Of a stretch of 64,000 nt of DNA, positions 33,958-41,941 are shown one piece after another. The notes below the pieces were generated by a model that was not told where the DNA came from, searched no databases, and was given only the letters and a program-made list of their open reading frames with translations. The DNA lies in assembly GCA_910578645.1 (NCBI GenBank), contig CAJTQI010000001.1, positions 186,001 to 250,000 on the forward strand, given 5' to 3'. The stretch is from an uncultured Lachnospiraceae bacterium (GTDB taxonomy: Bacteria > Bacillota > Clostridia > Lachnospirales > Lachnospiraceae). Made by a program: the position numbers and the translations under genes. The first letter of the stretch is position 1. Every line of letters starts with the position of its first letter.

Positions 33958-34629
33958 ATGACTTTCAACGATATTTTTAAATCAAGTTTCTTAGAAAACA
34001 TGACAAGTGTAAGCCTGTTTGATATGTTTCTTGCCATAGTACTGGCATTCGGAATTGGCATGTTTATCTTTCTCGTCTATAAAAAAACTTTCTCGGGCGT
34101 CATGTACTCTTCCGGTTTTGGCGTCACCTTAGTTGCCCTTACCATGATTACCACTCTTGTTATTCTCGCCGTAACTTCTAATGTAGTGCTGTCACTTGGT
34201 ATGGTAGGCGCATTATCCATCGTGCGTTTCCGTACAGCAATCAAAGAACCTCTGGATATTGCTTTCCTATTCTGGTCCATTGCAGTAGGAATTGTCCTGG
34301 CCGCAGGGCTGATACCGTTAGCCGTAATTGGCAGTGTACTAATCGGCATCTTCCTACTGGTTTTTGTCAACCGGAAATCCCATATGAATCCTTATATTGT
34401 CGTAATTGACTGCGCAGACCAGGAAAGTGAGCAAAAAGCCACACAATATCTGGCAGGCCAGGTAAACCGCCTTGTCATCAAAAGTAAAACCGTTCGGAAA
34501 GGCGCTATCGAATTAAATGCTGAAGTCCGCATGAAAGACGCTAATACGGACTTTATCAATGTCCTGGCAGACATAGACGGCGTCAGCCACGCGGTACTGG
34601 TTAGTTACAATGGCGACTACATGGGTTAG
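33958..34629 (+). CDS. DUF4956 membrane protein
   Basis: A 223-residue protein with about four transmembrane helices in the first 150 residues (MFLAIVLAFGIGMFIFLVYK, LVALTMITTLVILAVTSNVV, IAFLFWSIAVGIVLAAGLI) and a soluble ferredoxin-like C-terminal part. Conserved between helices are LSLGMVGALSIVRFRTAIKE and the following PLDIAFLFW, the DUF4956 signature. Start is the ATG in MTFNDIFKSSFLEN with AAAAAGGAGATAACCCT before it; the frame is open upstream but overlaps the VTC gene. The 64-base gap to the VTC gene and 9-base gap to the CotH gene mark an operon. Function unknown; proposed membrane partner of the VTC enzyme. Confidence 0.88.
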   Translation: MTFNDIFKSSFLENMTSVSLFDMFLAIVLAFGIGMFIFLVYKKTFSGVMYSSGFGVTLVALTMITTLVILAVTSNVVLSLGMVGALSIVRFRTAIKEPLDIAFLFWSIAVGIVLAAGLIPLAVIGSVLIGIFLLVFVNRKSHMNPYIVVIDCADQESEQKATQYLAGQVNRLVIKSKTVRKGAIELNAEVRMKDANTDFINVLADIDGVSHAVLVSYNGDYMG

Positions 34630-34638
34630 GAGGCTCTT

Positions 34639-36390
34639 ATGTCCACAAACAAACATATCGACAAAATCTGCTATGCCATTCTTGCCGCCTGCCTGATTCT
34701 CACGGCTCTTTTTATCAATGGGGCGGCATTTGGCATAGAACCCGTAAGCGCTGCCGCAGGCTATGCTTCACGGTTGCTTAATCCTTCCACCGTCCACACC
34801 ATCGACATCGTCATGGACGATTGGGACTCCTTTATCGAAAGCTGCACCGACGAAACGTACAAAGACTGCACAGTATCCATAGACGGGGAAGTTTACCAAA
34901 ACGTGGCAATCCGTGCAAAGGGGAATACCTCCCTTACCTCCGTCAAATCCTACGGAAATGACAGGTACAGCTTTAAAATAGAATTTGACCACTACAACGA
35001 TTCAACCACCTACCATGGACTGGATAAACTATGCCTGAATAATATCATCCAGGACAATACTTATATGAAGGACTATATCGTCTACCAACTAATGGGGAAA
35101 TTTGGAGTGGATACACCTCTTTGCAGCTATAGCTATATCACTGTAAACGGCGAAGACTGGGGATTATATCTGGCAGTGGAAGGCGTGGAAGAATCCTTTC
35201 TGGAACGAAATTACGGAAAAGATTACGGACAGCTTTATAAACCGGACAGTATGGACATGGGCGGCGGACCTGGAAACGGACGCAATTTTAGTCCTGAGGA
35301 CATTCATTTAAATCAATTGCCAAACTCTCACGAAAGACCGGAAAAATTCCCGGAAGAAAAAAATCCTTCGGGTATGCCGCCTGATATGGGAAGTAATGAC
35401 GTCGCGCTAATTTATACCGATGATAAAGTAGGCAGTTACGCCAACATATTTGACAGCGCAAAAACGAACCCCTCAAACGCCGACAAAAAACGTCTTATCA
35501 CATCATTAAAAAAGCTAAACAATACACAAGACCTTGAAAACACTGTAAATATAGAGGAGGTTATCCGATATTTCGTAGTCCATAATTTCGTTCTGAATTT
35601 CGATAGCTATACCGGAAATATGATGCACAATTATTACCTGTACGAAAAAAACGGACAGCTTTCTATGATTCCGTGGGATTATAACCTGGCTTTCGGCGGT
35701 TTTGAATCCCAGGCCGACGCCACCGGACTGGCTAACTATCCTATCGACACGCCCGTATCCGGCACAACGCTCGAGTCCCGCCCAATGCTTGCATGGATAT
35801 TTAGCAACGCGGAATATACCCAACTATACCACCAGTATTTTAAGGAATTAATCGAAAATTATTTTAGCAACGGTTATTTTGAAAAATGGATAGGTTCCAC
35901 CCAGGAAATGATTGCTCCATATGTTGAAAAAGACCCCACAAAATTTTGCACTTATGAAGAATTTGAGAAAGGCGTATCCGCCCTAAAAGAATTATGCACC
36001 CTGCGTGCCGAAAGCATCAACGGACAGCTAAACGGAACAATTCCTGCCACTGCAGAAGAACAGACGGAAAATAGCTCTTCCCTGATTGATGCCAGTACGA
36101 TTACAGTGGCAGATATGGGAAATATGAATGCTATGAAGGGCGGTTCCGGAATGCCGGAGCATTTTACCGATAAACGAAATGCCTCAGAGGACGCCTTCCC
36201 TCCTGTGGAGATGCCCGACAATACGCCTGACACAAAGTATATCGGTAACAACATACCTGACAAACCAAGACAATCTTATTCCGGAAACATAGCTTTTTCC
36301 CTGGCCCTGCTTGGTACGTCGGCTGCACTCTTGTTTTTGGGTATCTTAGTTGTATTTTTCTACCGGAGAAAAGGGCAGATTATTCTTTGA
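34639..36390 (+). CDS. CotH kinase family protein, membrane anchored
   Basis: A 583-residue protein with an N-terminal signal/anchor (ICYAILAACLILTALFINGA), an extracytoplasmic CotH domain and a C-terminal helix (IAFSLALLGTSAALLFLGIL) with a basic end. CotH motifs: NVAIRAKGNTSLTSVKSYG, YSFKIEFDHYN, LDKLCLNNIIQDNTYMKDYI, LYLAVEGVEESFLERNYG and MIPWDYNLAFGGF (the Mg-binding Asp). In Bacillus CotH phosphorylates spore coat proteins; the exported copies linked to VTC and DUF4956 have no proven substrate. A Met/Pro/Gly-rich loop (residues about 210-260) interrupts the domain. Terminates at the strong hairpin 36431-36475. Confidence 0.88.
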   Translation: MSTNKHIDKICYAILAACLILTALFINGAAFGIEPVSAAAGYASRLLNPSTVHTIDIVMDDWDSFIESCTDETYKDCTVSIDGEVYQNVAIRAKGNTSLTSVKSYGNDRYSFKIEFDHYNDSTTYHGLDKLCLNNIIQDNTYMKDYIVYQLMGKFGVDTPLCSYSYITVNGEDWGLYLAVEGVEESFLERNYGKDYGQLYKPDSMDMGGGPGNGRNFSPEDIHLNQLPNSHERPEKFPEEKNPSGMPPDMGSNDVALIYTDDKVGSYANIFDSAKTNPSNADKKRLITSLKKLNNTQDLENTVNIEEVIRYFVVHNFVLNFDSYTGNMMHNYYLYEKNGQLSMIPWDYNLAFGGFESQADATGLANYPIDTPVSGTTLESRPMLAWIFSNAEYTQLYHQYFKELIENYFSNGYFEKWIGSTQEMIAPYVEKDPTKFCTYEEFEKGVSALKELCTLRAESINGQLNGTIPATAEEQTENSSSLIDASTITVADMGNMNAMKGGSGMPEHFTDKRNASEDAFPPVEMPDNTPDTKYIGNNIPDKPRQSYSGNIAFSLALLGTSAALLFLGILVVFFYRRKGQIIL

Positions 36391-36430
36391 CACAATACAT
36401 GCAAAATAATCTTGGCACTGTACAATATAG

Positions 36431-36475
36431 AGGCTGGCGCAAAATAGCAACGAATGCCGTATTTTGCGCCAGCCT
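36431..36475. terminator. 16-bp hairpin after the CotH operon
   Basis: AGGCTGGCGCAAAATA (36431-36446), 13-base loop, exact inverse (36460-36475). The stem is perfect, with only a weak T stretch on either strand. It separates the plus-strand CotH operon from the convergent YitT gene, so it may serve both. Confidence 0.6.
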
Positions 36476-36521
36476 TCCTATAACCATATCATACGAAAGC
36501 AGTTACTTATTATTTGTCGTT

Positions 36522-37382
36522 CTAATCATTGGGCCTATAATAAAACCGCCCAAATAACTCCTCTGTCCTAATTGCATTCACAAATGCAGACTCATCCGCC
36601 TTCTTCACAGCATTTACGACAGCCTTGCTCTCCTCTCTGGACACCACGGAATAAACCATTTTCCTCTTCTGGTGTTCATAGGAGCCCTCGCCGCTTAAGA
36701 TAGTCGCACCATGCATACTCACCGTATTGATTGCCGTACATACTTCGCTCGCCTTATTCGTCACAATAAACAGCGTCTGCTTCTGATATCTCTTATAAAG
36801 CATATGCAGTACCTGTGTAGATGCGTACTGATAAATGATAGAATACAATGCTTTATCGAATCCAAACAGCGCACCGGCAATCATAATGATTACAATATTA
36901 AAAGCCAAGATGAAATTCCACGCATCCACACCTTTCTTCTCCGACAGATAGATAGAAATAAAGTCCGTACCTCCCGTCGTCGCATTCATTGACAGGCACA
37001 GACTGATTGCAAACCCACTGATAATCCCGCCAAATATACTAATCAGAAGAATATCGTATGTAACAGCAATCTCTGGTATGATATCCGTTAGTATACTCGT
37101 CACAACAATAGATAAACAAGAATACAGCGTAAATTTCTTACCGATAAAATGAAATCCGATATATATCGGCACCAAATTAAGCAACAAATTTACAAAAGTG
37201 TATGGAATGGCAATACCAAAAAAGCTTTTACAGATACTTTGTATCAGTATAGTCAGTCCGGTTGCCCCACCGGGGTATAATCCTCCGGCATGGACAAAGG
37301 TTTTAATATTGACTGCCATAAGAGCCGATGCCAGGCAGATTATAATAATTCTTTTACCGTCTTTTTTCAAATCAAAGGTCAT
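36522..37382 (-). CDS. YitT family membrane protein (DUF2179)
   Basis: A 286-residue protein with five or six N-terminal transmembrane helices (IIIICLASALMAVNIKTFVH, ILLISIFGGIISGFAISLCL, FILAFNIVIIMIAGALFG) and a cytoplasmic DUF2179 domain of about 80 residues at the C-terminus (QKQTLFIVTNKASEVCTAIN, HGATILSGEGSYEHQKRKM). Family hallmarks are HAGGLYPGGATGLTILIQ and LSMNATTGGTDFISIYLS. YitT proteins are putative transporters of unknown cargo. Start chosen at MTFDLKKDGKR, with AAGGGGTGTAAG upstream. Located 77 bases after the DHH gene. Confidence 0.92.
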   Translation of the reverse strand: MTFDLKKDGKRIIIICLASALMAVNIKTFVHAGGLYPGGATGLTILIQSICKSFFGIAIPYTFVNLLLNLVPIYIGFHFIGKKFTLYSCLSIVVTSILTDIIPEIAVTYDILLISIFGGIISGFAISLCLSMNATTGGTDFISIYLSEKKGVDAWNFILAFNIVIIMIAGALFGFDKALYSIIYQYASTQVLHMLYKRYQKQTLFIVTNKASEVCTAINTVSMHGATILSGEGSYEHQKRKMVYSVVSREESKAVVNAVKKADESAFVNAIRTEELFGRFYYRPND

Positions 37383-37459
37383 CTTACACCCCTTGCAGTT
37401 CACAAGCCTGCCTGTGATACCGCCCAATTACATAACCGGAAAAACTTTCATCCATAAGC

Positions 37460-38380
37460 CTATGCATTCGCCATCTCGCAAAGCTCGTCAAGCATTTTCG
37501 GAAGCTCTTCAGCCATATTCTCGTCACTAAACTGGCAGGTGCCGACCTTCTTGTGTCCGCCGCCGCCATATTTTAACATCAGGCTGCCCACGTTCACTTC
37601 ACTTGTACGGTTTAAGATGCTGTAGCCTACCGCCGCAGAACATCCCAAGCCGCCTTTGCCATTGACAATCCAGGCGGAAATATTCTGCTCAGGATACATA
37701 CTGTAAATCATAAAACGGTTGCCCGTATAGATAGGCTCCACACCTCTTAAATCGGAAATAATTACATTACCTTTTACCTCTGTATGCGCTGTAACCATCT
37801 CTTTAAACTTCTCGGTCTGCTCATTGTATACTTCGATTCGCTCCTGGACATCAGGCAGTTCAAGAATCTCCTGGGTAGTCATGGTGCGGCAGGCATCAAT
37901 CAACTTTTCCATAAGCTGATAATTTGAAATGGTGAAATTACGGAACCGACCAAGACCGGTTCTGGGGTCCATCAGGAATCCGATAAGAATCCATCCCTGC
38001 GGATTCTGTACCTCATCAACCGTAAGGTTTCCGGAATCTACCTTGTCGACAGCTTCCATCATATCATCAAACTGTGGGAATCTCTCCTTGCCGCCATAAT
38101 ACTCATAAATAATTCTCGCACAGGAAGGCGTAAGGCGGCTCTCGCCCTTATACTTACCCTCCAGCTCTAATCTCTCATGCTCGCTGGAATGATGGTCAAA
38201 CCATAAACCGCACCCCTCCACAAAAGGAACGTTGGCAAGACAATCTTCTTCCGTAATTTCCACTAAGCCATCCTGCAAATCCTTAGGGTGCGCAAACTTC
38301 CAATGGTCGATGATGCCTGCTTCCTTTAACAATGCCCCACATGCAAGCCCATCAAAGTCCGAACGTGTTACTAACCTCAT
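37460..38380 (-). CDS. DHH/DHHA1 family phosphoesterase (exopolyphosphatase-like)
   Basis: A 306-residue enzyme of the DHH superfamily. Metal-site motifs: TRSDFDGLACGALL (residues about 5-18), CGLWFDHHSSEHERL (the DHH triad), AVDKVDSGNLT and the DHHA1 substrate loop KYGGGGHKKVGTCQF. Relatives hydrolyse short RNAs (nanoRNase), cyclic dinucleotide products or polyphosphate; which applies here cannot be read from sequence. Start at MRLVTRSDFDG with GGAGG six bases upstream. Its closeness to a VTC-domain operon makes a polyphosphate role worth considering, but it is on the other strand. Confidence 0.88.
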   Translation of the reverse strand: MRLVTRSDFDGLACGALLKEAGIIDHWKFAHPKDLQDGLVEITEEDCLANVPFVEGCGLWFDHHSSEHERLELEGKYKGESRLTPSCARIIYEYYGGKERFPQFDDMMEAVDKVDSGNLTVDEVQNPQGWILIGFLMDPRTGLGRFRNFTISNYQLMEKLIDACRTMTTQEILELPDVQERIEVYNEQTEKFKEMVTAHTEVKGNVIISDLRGVEPIYTGNRFMIYSMYPEQNISAWIVNGKGGLGCSAAVGYSILNRTSEVNVGSLMLKYGGGGHKKVGTCQFSDENMAEELPKMLDELCEMANA

Positions 38381-38573
38381 AGTCATCCTCCATCTCAATC
38401 GAATTAGTATATAGATAAGATACTTGTACAACGAAAATTAAATTTCTGATACATTGACAACTGTGCGACAGATGAGCAAAAGTCAGAAATGTACCGGTTA
38501 CTTAATATTCATCGTGCTAGGATACATTATAGACAATTTTTAACGGGTTTTCAACATTGTAAATGATTATCAT

Positions 38574-39491
38574 TCAACTATTCTCTGCGATTGCCTGTGC
38601 CGCCCTTCTGTATCTTTTCGGTGAACATCCAAACTCTTCTTTAAAGCGTTTTGAAAAATAGCTTGGACTGGAAAACCCATACTCCGAGGCAATGTCTGTA
38701 ATCGGTTCATCTGTGGCGGAAAGTTTGCGCGCAGCGGCAAAAATCCGCCTGCACTGTAAATATTCAATGGGACTGCTGTGTAAGTACTTCTGAAAAGCTT
38801 TCTGGCAGGCACGGACACAAATATTGCCCTGTCTGGCAATATCTTCCACAGTCAACGTATCCTGCAGGTGCTCTTCCATCCAACTGAGCATATTTTTAAT
38901 TCTTAATTCCTGGGCCGTATCAATTTTCCGGGAAGGAAGCACCTCGCTTTTCTGCTTTGCATACAACATAATCCGGGATAACCCCCATCGCGCCTCCAAC
39001 TCAAACCCTTCCGGTTCTTCACTGCAAAGCCGGAATATATCCTCAAATGCCCGAAAAAAAGCCATGTCCTGGGACTGTGAGCCAAATTTCAAATATGCGG
39101 GACCGGATTTCAAAAAGGGACGAATATAAACAGTATCAAAAAGACTGCCCGGGGCGCCTGCCACAATACTGCCGTCAAACAGAAACGAACGGAAATGTGC
39201 CGCCCCTTCCTGAAAAACAAAAGAATGCAAAACACCTGAATTAATCAGGCATCCTTCTCCCGCAGAAAGTCTAAAAACACTGTCTCCCGCCGCTATCTGA
39301 ACCTGCCCATGCACGAGAAAAAACGCTTCCAATTCCCGGTGCCAATGAGGAGGAATCTCTCTGCCAAACTCGCTTCCTTCTGTGTTCATCACTTCATTGG
39401 CTATCAAATCAAACAAAGGAAAGCTGTTTTCCAAGCGCTCCTGCATCTGTTCGTCTACATTCATAATAATGCCATGGTTAACCAAATCCAT
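38574..39491 (-). CDS. AraC family transcriptional regulator
   Basis: A 305-residue regulator with an N-terminal cupin (IPPHWHRELEAFFLVHGQVQ, LSAGEGCLINSGVLHSFVF) and two C-terminal helix-turn-helices: TVEDIARQGNICVRACQKAF and PITDIASEYGFSSPSYFSKR, followed by EFGCSPKRYRRAAQ. Start ATG has GGTGGTAA before it. It is divergent from the MFS transporter (183-base gap), a usual arrangement for a regulator and its target, so control of that transporter is likely. Ligand unknown. Confidence 0.9.
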   Translation of the reverse strand: MDLVNHGIIMNVDEQMQERLENSFPLFDLIANEVMNTEGSEFGREIPPHWHRELEAFFLVHGQVQIAAGDSVFRLSAGEGCLINSGVLHSFVFQEGAAHFRSFLFDGSIVAGAPGSLFDTVYIRPFLKSGPAYLKFGSQSQDMAFFRAFEDIFRLCSEEPEGFELEARWGLSRIMLYAKQKSEVLPSRKIDTAQELRIKNMLSWMEEHLQDTLTVEDIARQGNICVRACQKAFQKYLHSSPIEYLQCRRIFAAARKLSATDEPITDIASEYGFSSPSYFSKRFKEEFGCSPKRYRRAAQAIAENS

Positions 39492-39623
39492 TTACCACCG
39501 TTCGTTTTTATTATAGTATATGCCGCCTGAGTGAATGTATCAAGAAAAATAGTACCGTATACTAATACAACAATGTTTACGCAATAAACCCGTGCACAGT
39601 TTGAACCGTTACACTCATTATAT

Positions 39624-39641
39624 CCTCAGTGAACAAAGGGA
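39624..39641 (+). repeat. Single arm of the GTGAACAAAGGGA dispersed repeat
   Basis: CCTCAGTGAACAAAGGGA, the same core as in 60062-60136 and 3230-3275, here 33 bases before the MFS start with no matching inverted arm nearby. Confidence 0.55.
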
Positions 39642-39673
39642 TACAGTAACAAGAAAGGGCTCATGCAATCACC

Positions 39674-40858
39674 ATGAAAACGTCAAACCATTCCAAATGT
39701 TTTTCCGGCAGTTATATCTGCTACACATCCATCTATTTCTTCGGCTATCTGGCTATGGGAGCCTTTATCGCCGTGCTGCCGGTATATTTGGCCGATATCG
39801 GCAAGACGCCCGGAGAACTGTCTTTTATCATATCTGCTTCCAGTTGTTTCTCGCTGGTTGTGGGCCCGCTTGCCGGATATCTTTGTGACAGCACAAAACA
39901 CCCTCTGTTTATCAGTGGTATCCTGATGGTATACATGGGACTGTTTTCCGTACTTTTCGCTTTATGTTCGGAAACCTGGATACTATTTTTCTTACAAGGG
40001 GCAACCATGTCATTTTACAGTGCAACCATGCCCGTATCAGAACAGTTGGCAGGAACCAGCCCGTACCGTTATGGGGTTTTGCGTATTTGGGGTACGATTG
40101 GCTATGCAATCGGCGCCCAGGCGGCAGGTATTGTCGTACAGTACTTCTCTCCCCTTGCACTGTTCGTTTTTGTAGCTGTCGCGGCTCTCTTAACTACCTT
40201 ATCTTATGTATGGATAGGCAAGTCGGCTGCCAAAACCACTCCCAACGCAATACAGTCGGTATCAGAAGCCCCCAAGCTTACTTCTTTGTCAAAAAACCCT
40301 CATTTTTTACTATACCTATTAATTTCCTTTTTGGTTATGGGAGGTTCCAATGTCAACAGTATCTATCTCCCGCTGCTGTTAGATGATTTTGGTGTCCCCA
40401 CAAGTGTGGTGGGAACTGCCTTGTCCGTCGGCACCCTGGTAGAACTGCCTTTGATTCTTTTTTCCAACAAATTTATGGACCGTTTCTCCAGTAAGGCGCT
40501 TCTCATGGTAGATACCGGTATTTTCACGCTGCAATATCTGCTCTATGCCCTGACGGATTCTCCTTTAATAGCAATTGTCACGCTAGTACTGTTAAAAGCT
40601 ATCTCCACCACTTTACTGGCAATGCTCAGTCTTAAAGTAGTGCGTAACCTGGTGAACCCTGCCATCGCCACGGTAGGATTGTCAGTGGTCAATGCATGCA
40701 CAGGATTAGGGACTATCCTTTTGCAAAACGCCGGCGGCGCCATTGCAGACCGTTTCCCCATCCAAACCCTTTACCTTCTTATGACAGGCATGTCCCTCTT
40801 CACCTTCCTGTTGTCCCTCCTGCTCAAGGTAAACAACAAAGAAAAAGTTTTCAGTTAG
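39674..40858 (+). CDS. MFS transporter (MFS_1_like, LacY/PPP-like)
   Basis: A 394-residue transporter with 12 predicted transmembrane helices. The first loop PVYLADIGKTPGELSFIISA and the central RYGVLRIWGTIGYAIGAQAAG (RxWGSxGY-type motif) are typical of the sugar/aromatic-acid porter branch that includes LacY-like and 3-phenylpropionate-like permeases. It should import a small solute by proton symport. No recognisable signal peptide or fused domain. Divergent from an AraC regulator. The MITE-like element at 40885 begins 27 bases after its stop. Substrate unknown. Confidence 0.88.
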   Translation: MKTSNHSKCFSGSYICYTSIYFFGYLAMGAFIAVLPVYLADIGKTPGELSFIISASSCFSLVVGPLAGYLCDSTKHPLFISGILMVYMGLFSVLFALCSETWILFFLQGATMSFYSATMPVSEQLAGTSPYRYGVLRIWGTIGYAIGAQAAGIVVQYFSPLALFVFVAVAALLTTLSYVWIGKSAAKTTPNAIQSVSEAPKLTSLSKNPHFLLYLLISFLVMGGSNVNSIYLPLLLDDFGVPTSVVGTALSVGTLVELPLILFSNKFMDRFSSKALLMVDTGIFTLQYLLYALTDSPLIAIVTLVLLKAISTTLLAMLSLKVVRNLVNPAIATVGLSVVNACTGLGTILLQNAGGAIADRFPIQTLYLLMTGMSLFTFLLSLLLKVNNKEKVFS

Positions 40859-40884
40859 ATTTCATCTAAGAATTGAGGCGTCAC

Positions 40885-41161
40885 AAGGTGCATTTTATAA
40901 GTTGCAAAGGCAGATTGCATAAAATGTTCCCGAAGCTGTCCTTCGCAGGAATATGAGATTTTCTTAATATTCCGTGAAATCTCCAGTAATTTCGGGGCAT
41001 GGACGCCCCGAAAAGCCCGATGTTCGCCCGGATGGCGAATAGAGGGCTGTTACGTCCGTTTCCATAAATTTCCCAGAATATTTTAGAAAATTCATATGAC
41101 GCAGACGGACACAAGGGAACATTTTATGCAATTTGCTCTTGCAACTTATAAAATGCACCTT
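40885..41161. mobile_element. 277-bp MITE-like palindromic element
   Basis: The ends are 47-base inverted repeats, 40885-40931 and 41115-41161, matching at 44 positions (AAGGTGCATTTTATAAGTTG at each outer end). The interior is also symmetric: two central hairpins (TTTCGGGGC/GCCCCGAAA and TTCGCC/GGCGAA) are flanked by further imperfectly paired arms, so the whole unit can fold as one long stem. No transposase is present; short ORFs across it in both frames look like by-products. It is intergenic, between the MFS gene and the PII-like gene terminator. Confidence 0.75.
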
Positions 41162-41184
41162 TTTACATTCTAATCCTATAATGT

Positions 41185-41219
41185 AAAAAAGGGTCTTGCG
41201 CCAAAGGCGAAAGAACCCC
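41185..41219 (-). terminator. Intrinsic terminator of the PII-like/DUF1538 operon
   Basis: Minus-strand GGGTTCTTTCGCC, loop TTT, GGCGCAAGACCC, then TTTTTT; stem of about 12 pairs with one bulge and one mismatch. It starts 18 bases after the PII-like stop. Confidence 0.85.
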
Positions 41220-41236
41220 TCAATTTATCCGATATA

Positions 41237-41941
41237 CTAATGTGCCAAGCCCATTACTTCATCCACCGGAAGGGCCAACACAACGCCATGGGCATCCGTC
41301 GCAAGCCCGCACGCATTGGTAATCGCCGCCATGGTTTCATTCTTTTTCTCTCTCGGGACAACAATCATGACGAAGTCCTGTTCTTCCTGCATAGAGATGC
41401 CGAAATGATGGCTCACCCGCTCGGCGCTGCGCCGACGCCCTTTCATCACCGTACCGCCTTTTGCACCTGCATTCCTGGCAGCATCTACCACATCATCACT
41501 GTATCCGCTGGCTACGGAAACCCAGATTACCGTATACTCTGACTGTTCCTTCATCATTTTCTCATCTCCTTTCAACGCTTCTTCCACTTCTTCACGCGCC
41601 GTATCATTCAACATCTGCAAAATATGGTTCTGGCACCCGCTGACCGGAACGGTAATAGCAATTCCCCCGCCCCTGTGCCGGAAAGATAAATTCTTGTTCA
41701 TCGTCTCAAACAGAGGCTTGACCTGGCATCTTGGCAACAAAGCGCCTGTCAGAAGTCTGGTCGTGCCACGCAGGCCAAATATATCCATCATCTCTGAGGG
41801 CGCCGTTCCTTTCCCCCGAAACTGAAAACACATAGGGACATTCATAGAATCCAGGACTTCTTCCAATCTCTTCTGGTCTTCCTCCCGCGTAATCGTAATG
41901 ACCAATCTCGGAATAATCTGCTGATTTCTTCCATCCGTCAT
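41237..41941 (-). CDS. Tandem PII-like signalling protein
   Basis: A 234-residue protein composed of two related halves, each beginning with a short beta strand and a helix as in PII/GlnB-like ferredoxin folds. First half about 10-115 (RLVITITREEDQKRLEEVLD, TTRLLTGALLPR, GGGIAITVPVSG). Second half about 137-225 (TVIWVSVASGYSDDVVDAAR, NAGAKGGTVMKGRRRS, QDFVMIVVPREKKNETMAAI). AGAKGGTVMKGRR is the PII T-loop/B-loop-like segment. It overlaps the DUF1538 gene by four bases and very likely gates that membrane protein in response to a nucleotide or other ligand. Family position is by fold resemblance, so ligand is unknown. Confidence 0.75.
   Translation of the reverse strand: MTDGRNQQIIPRLVITITREEDQKRLEEVLDSMNVPMCFQFRGKGTAPSEMMDIFGLRGTTRLLTGALLPRCQVKPLFETMNKNLSFRHRGGGIAITVPVSGCQNHILQMLNDTAREEVEEALKGDEKMMKEQSEYTVIWVSVASGYSDDVVDAARNAGAKGGTVMKGRRRSAERVSHHFGISMQEEQDFVMIVVPREKKNETMAAITNACGLATDAHGVVLALPVDEVMGLAH

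Noticed and set aside
40881..41158. 64- to 77-codon frames across the MITE
   Set aside because: They are frames of a palindromic element and mirror each other; no SD.
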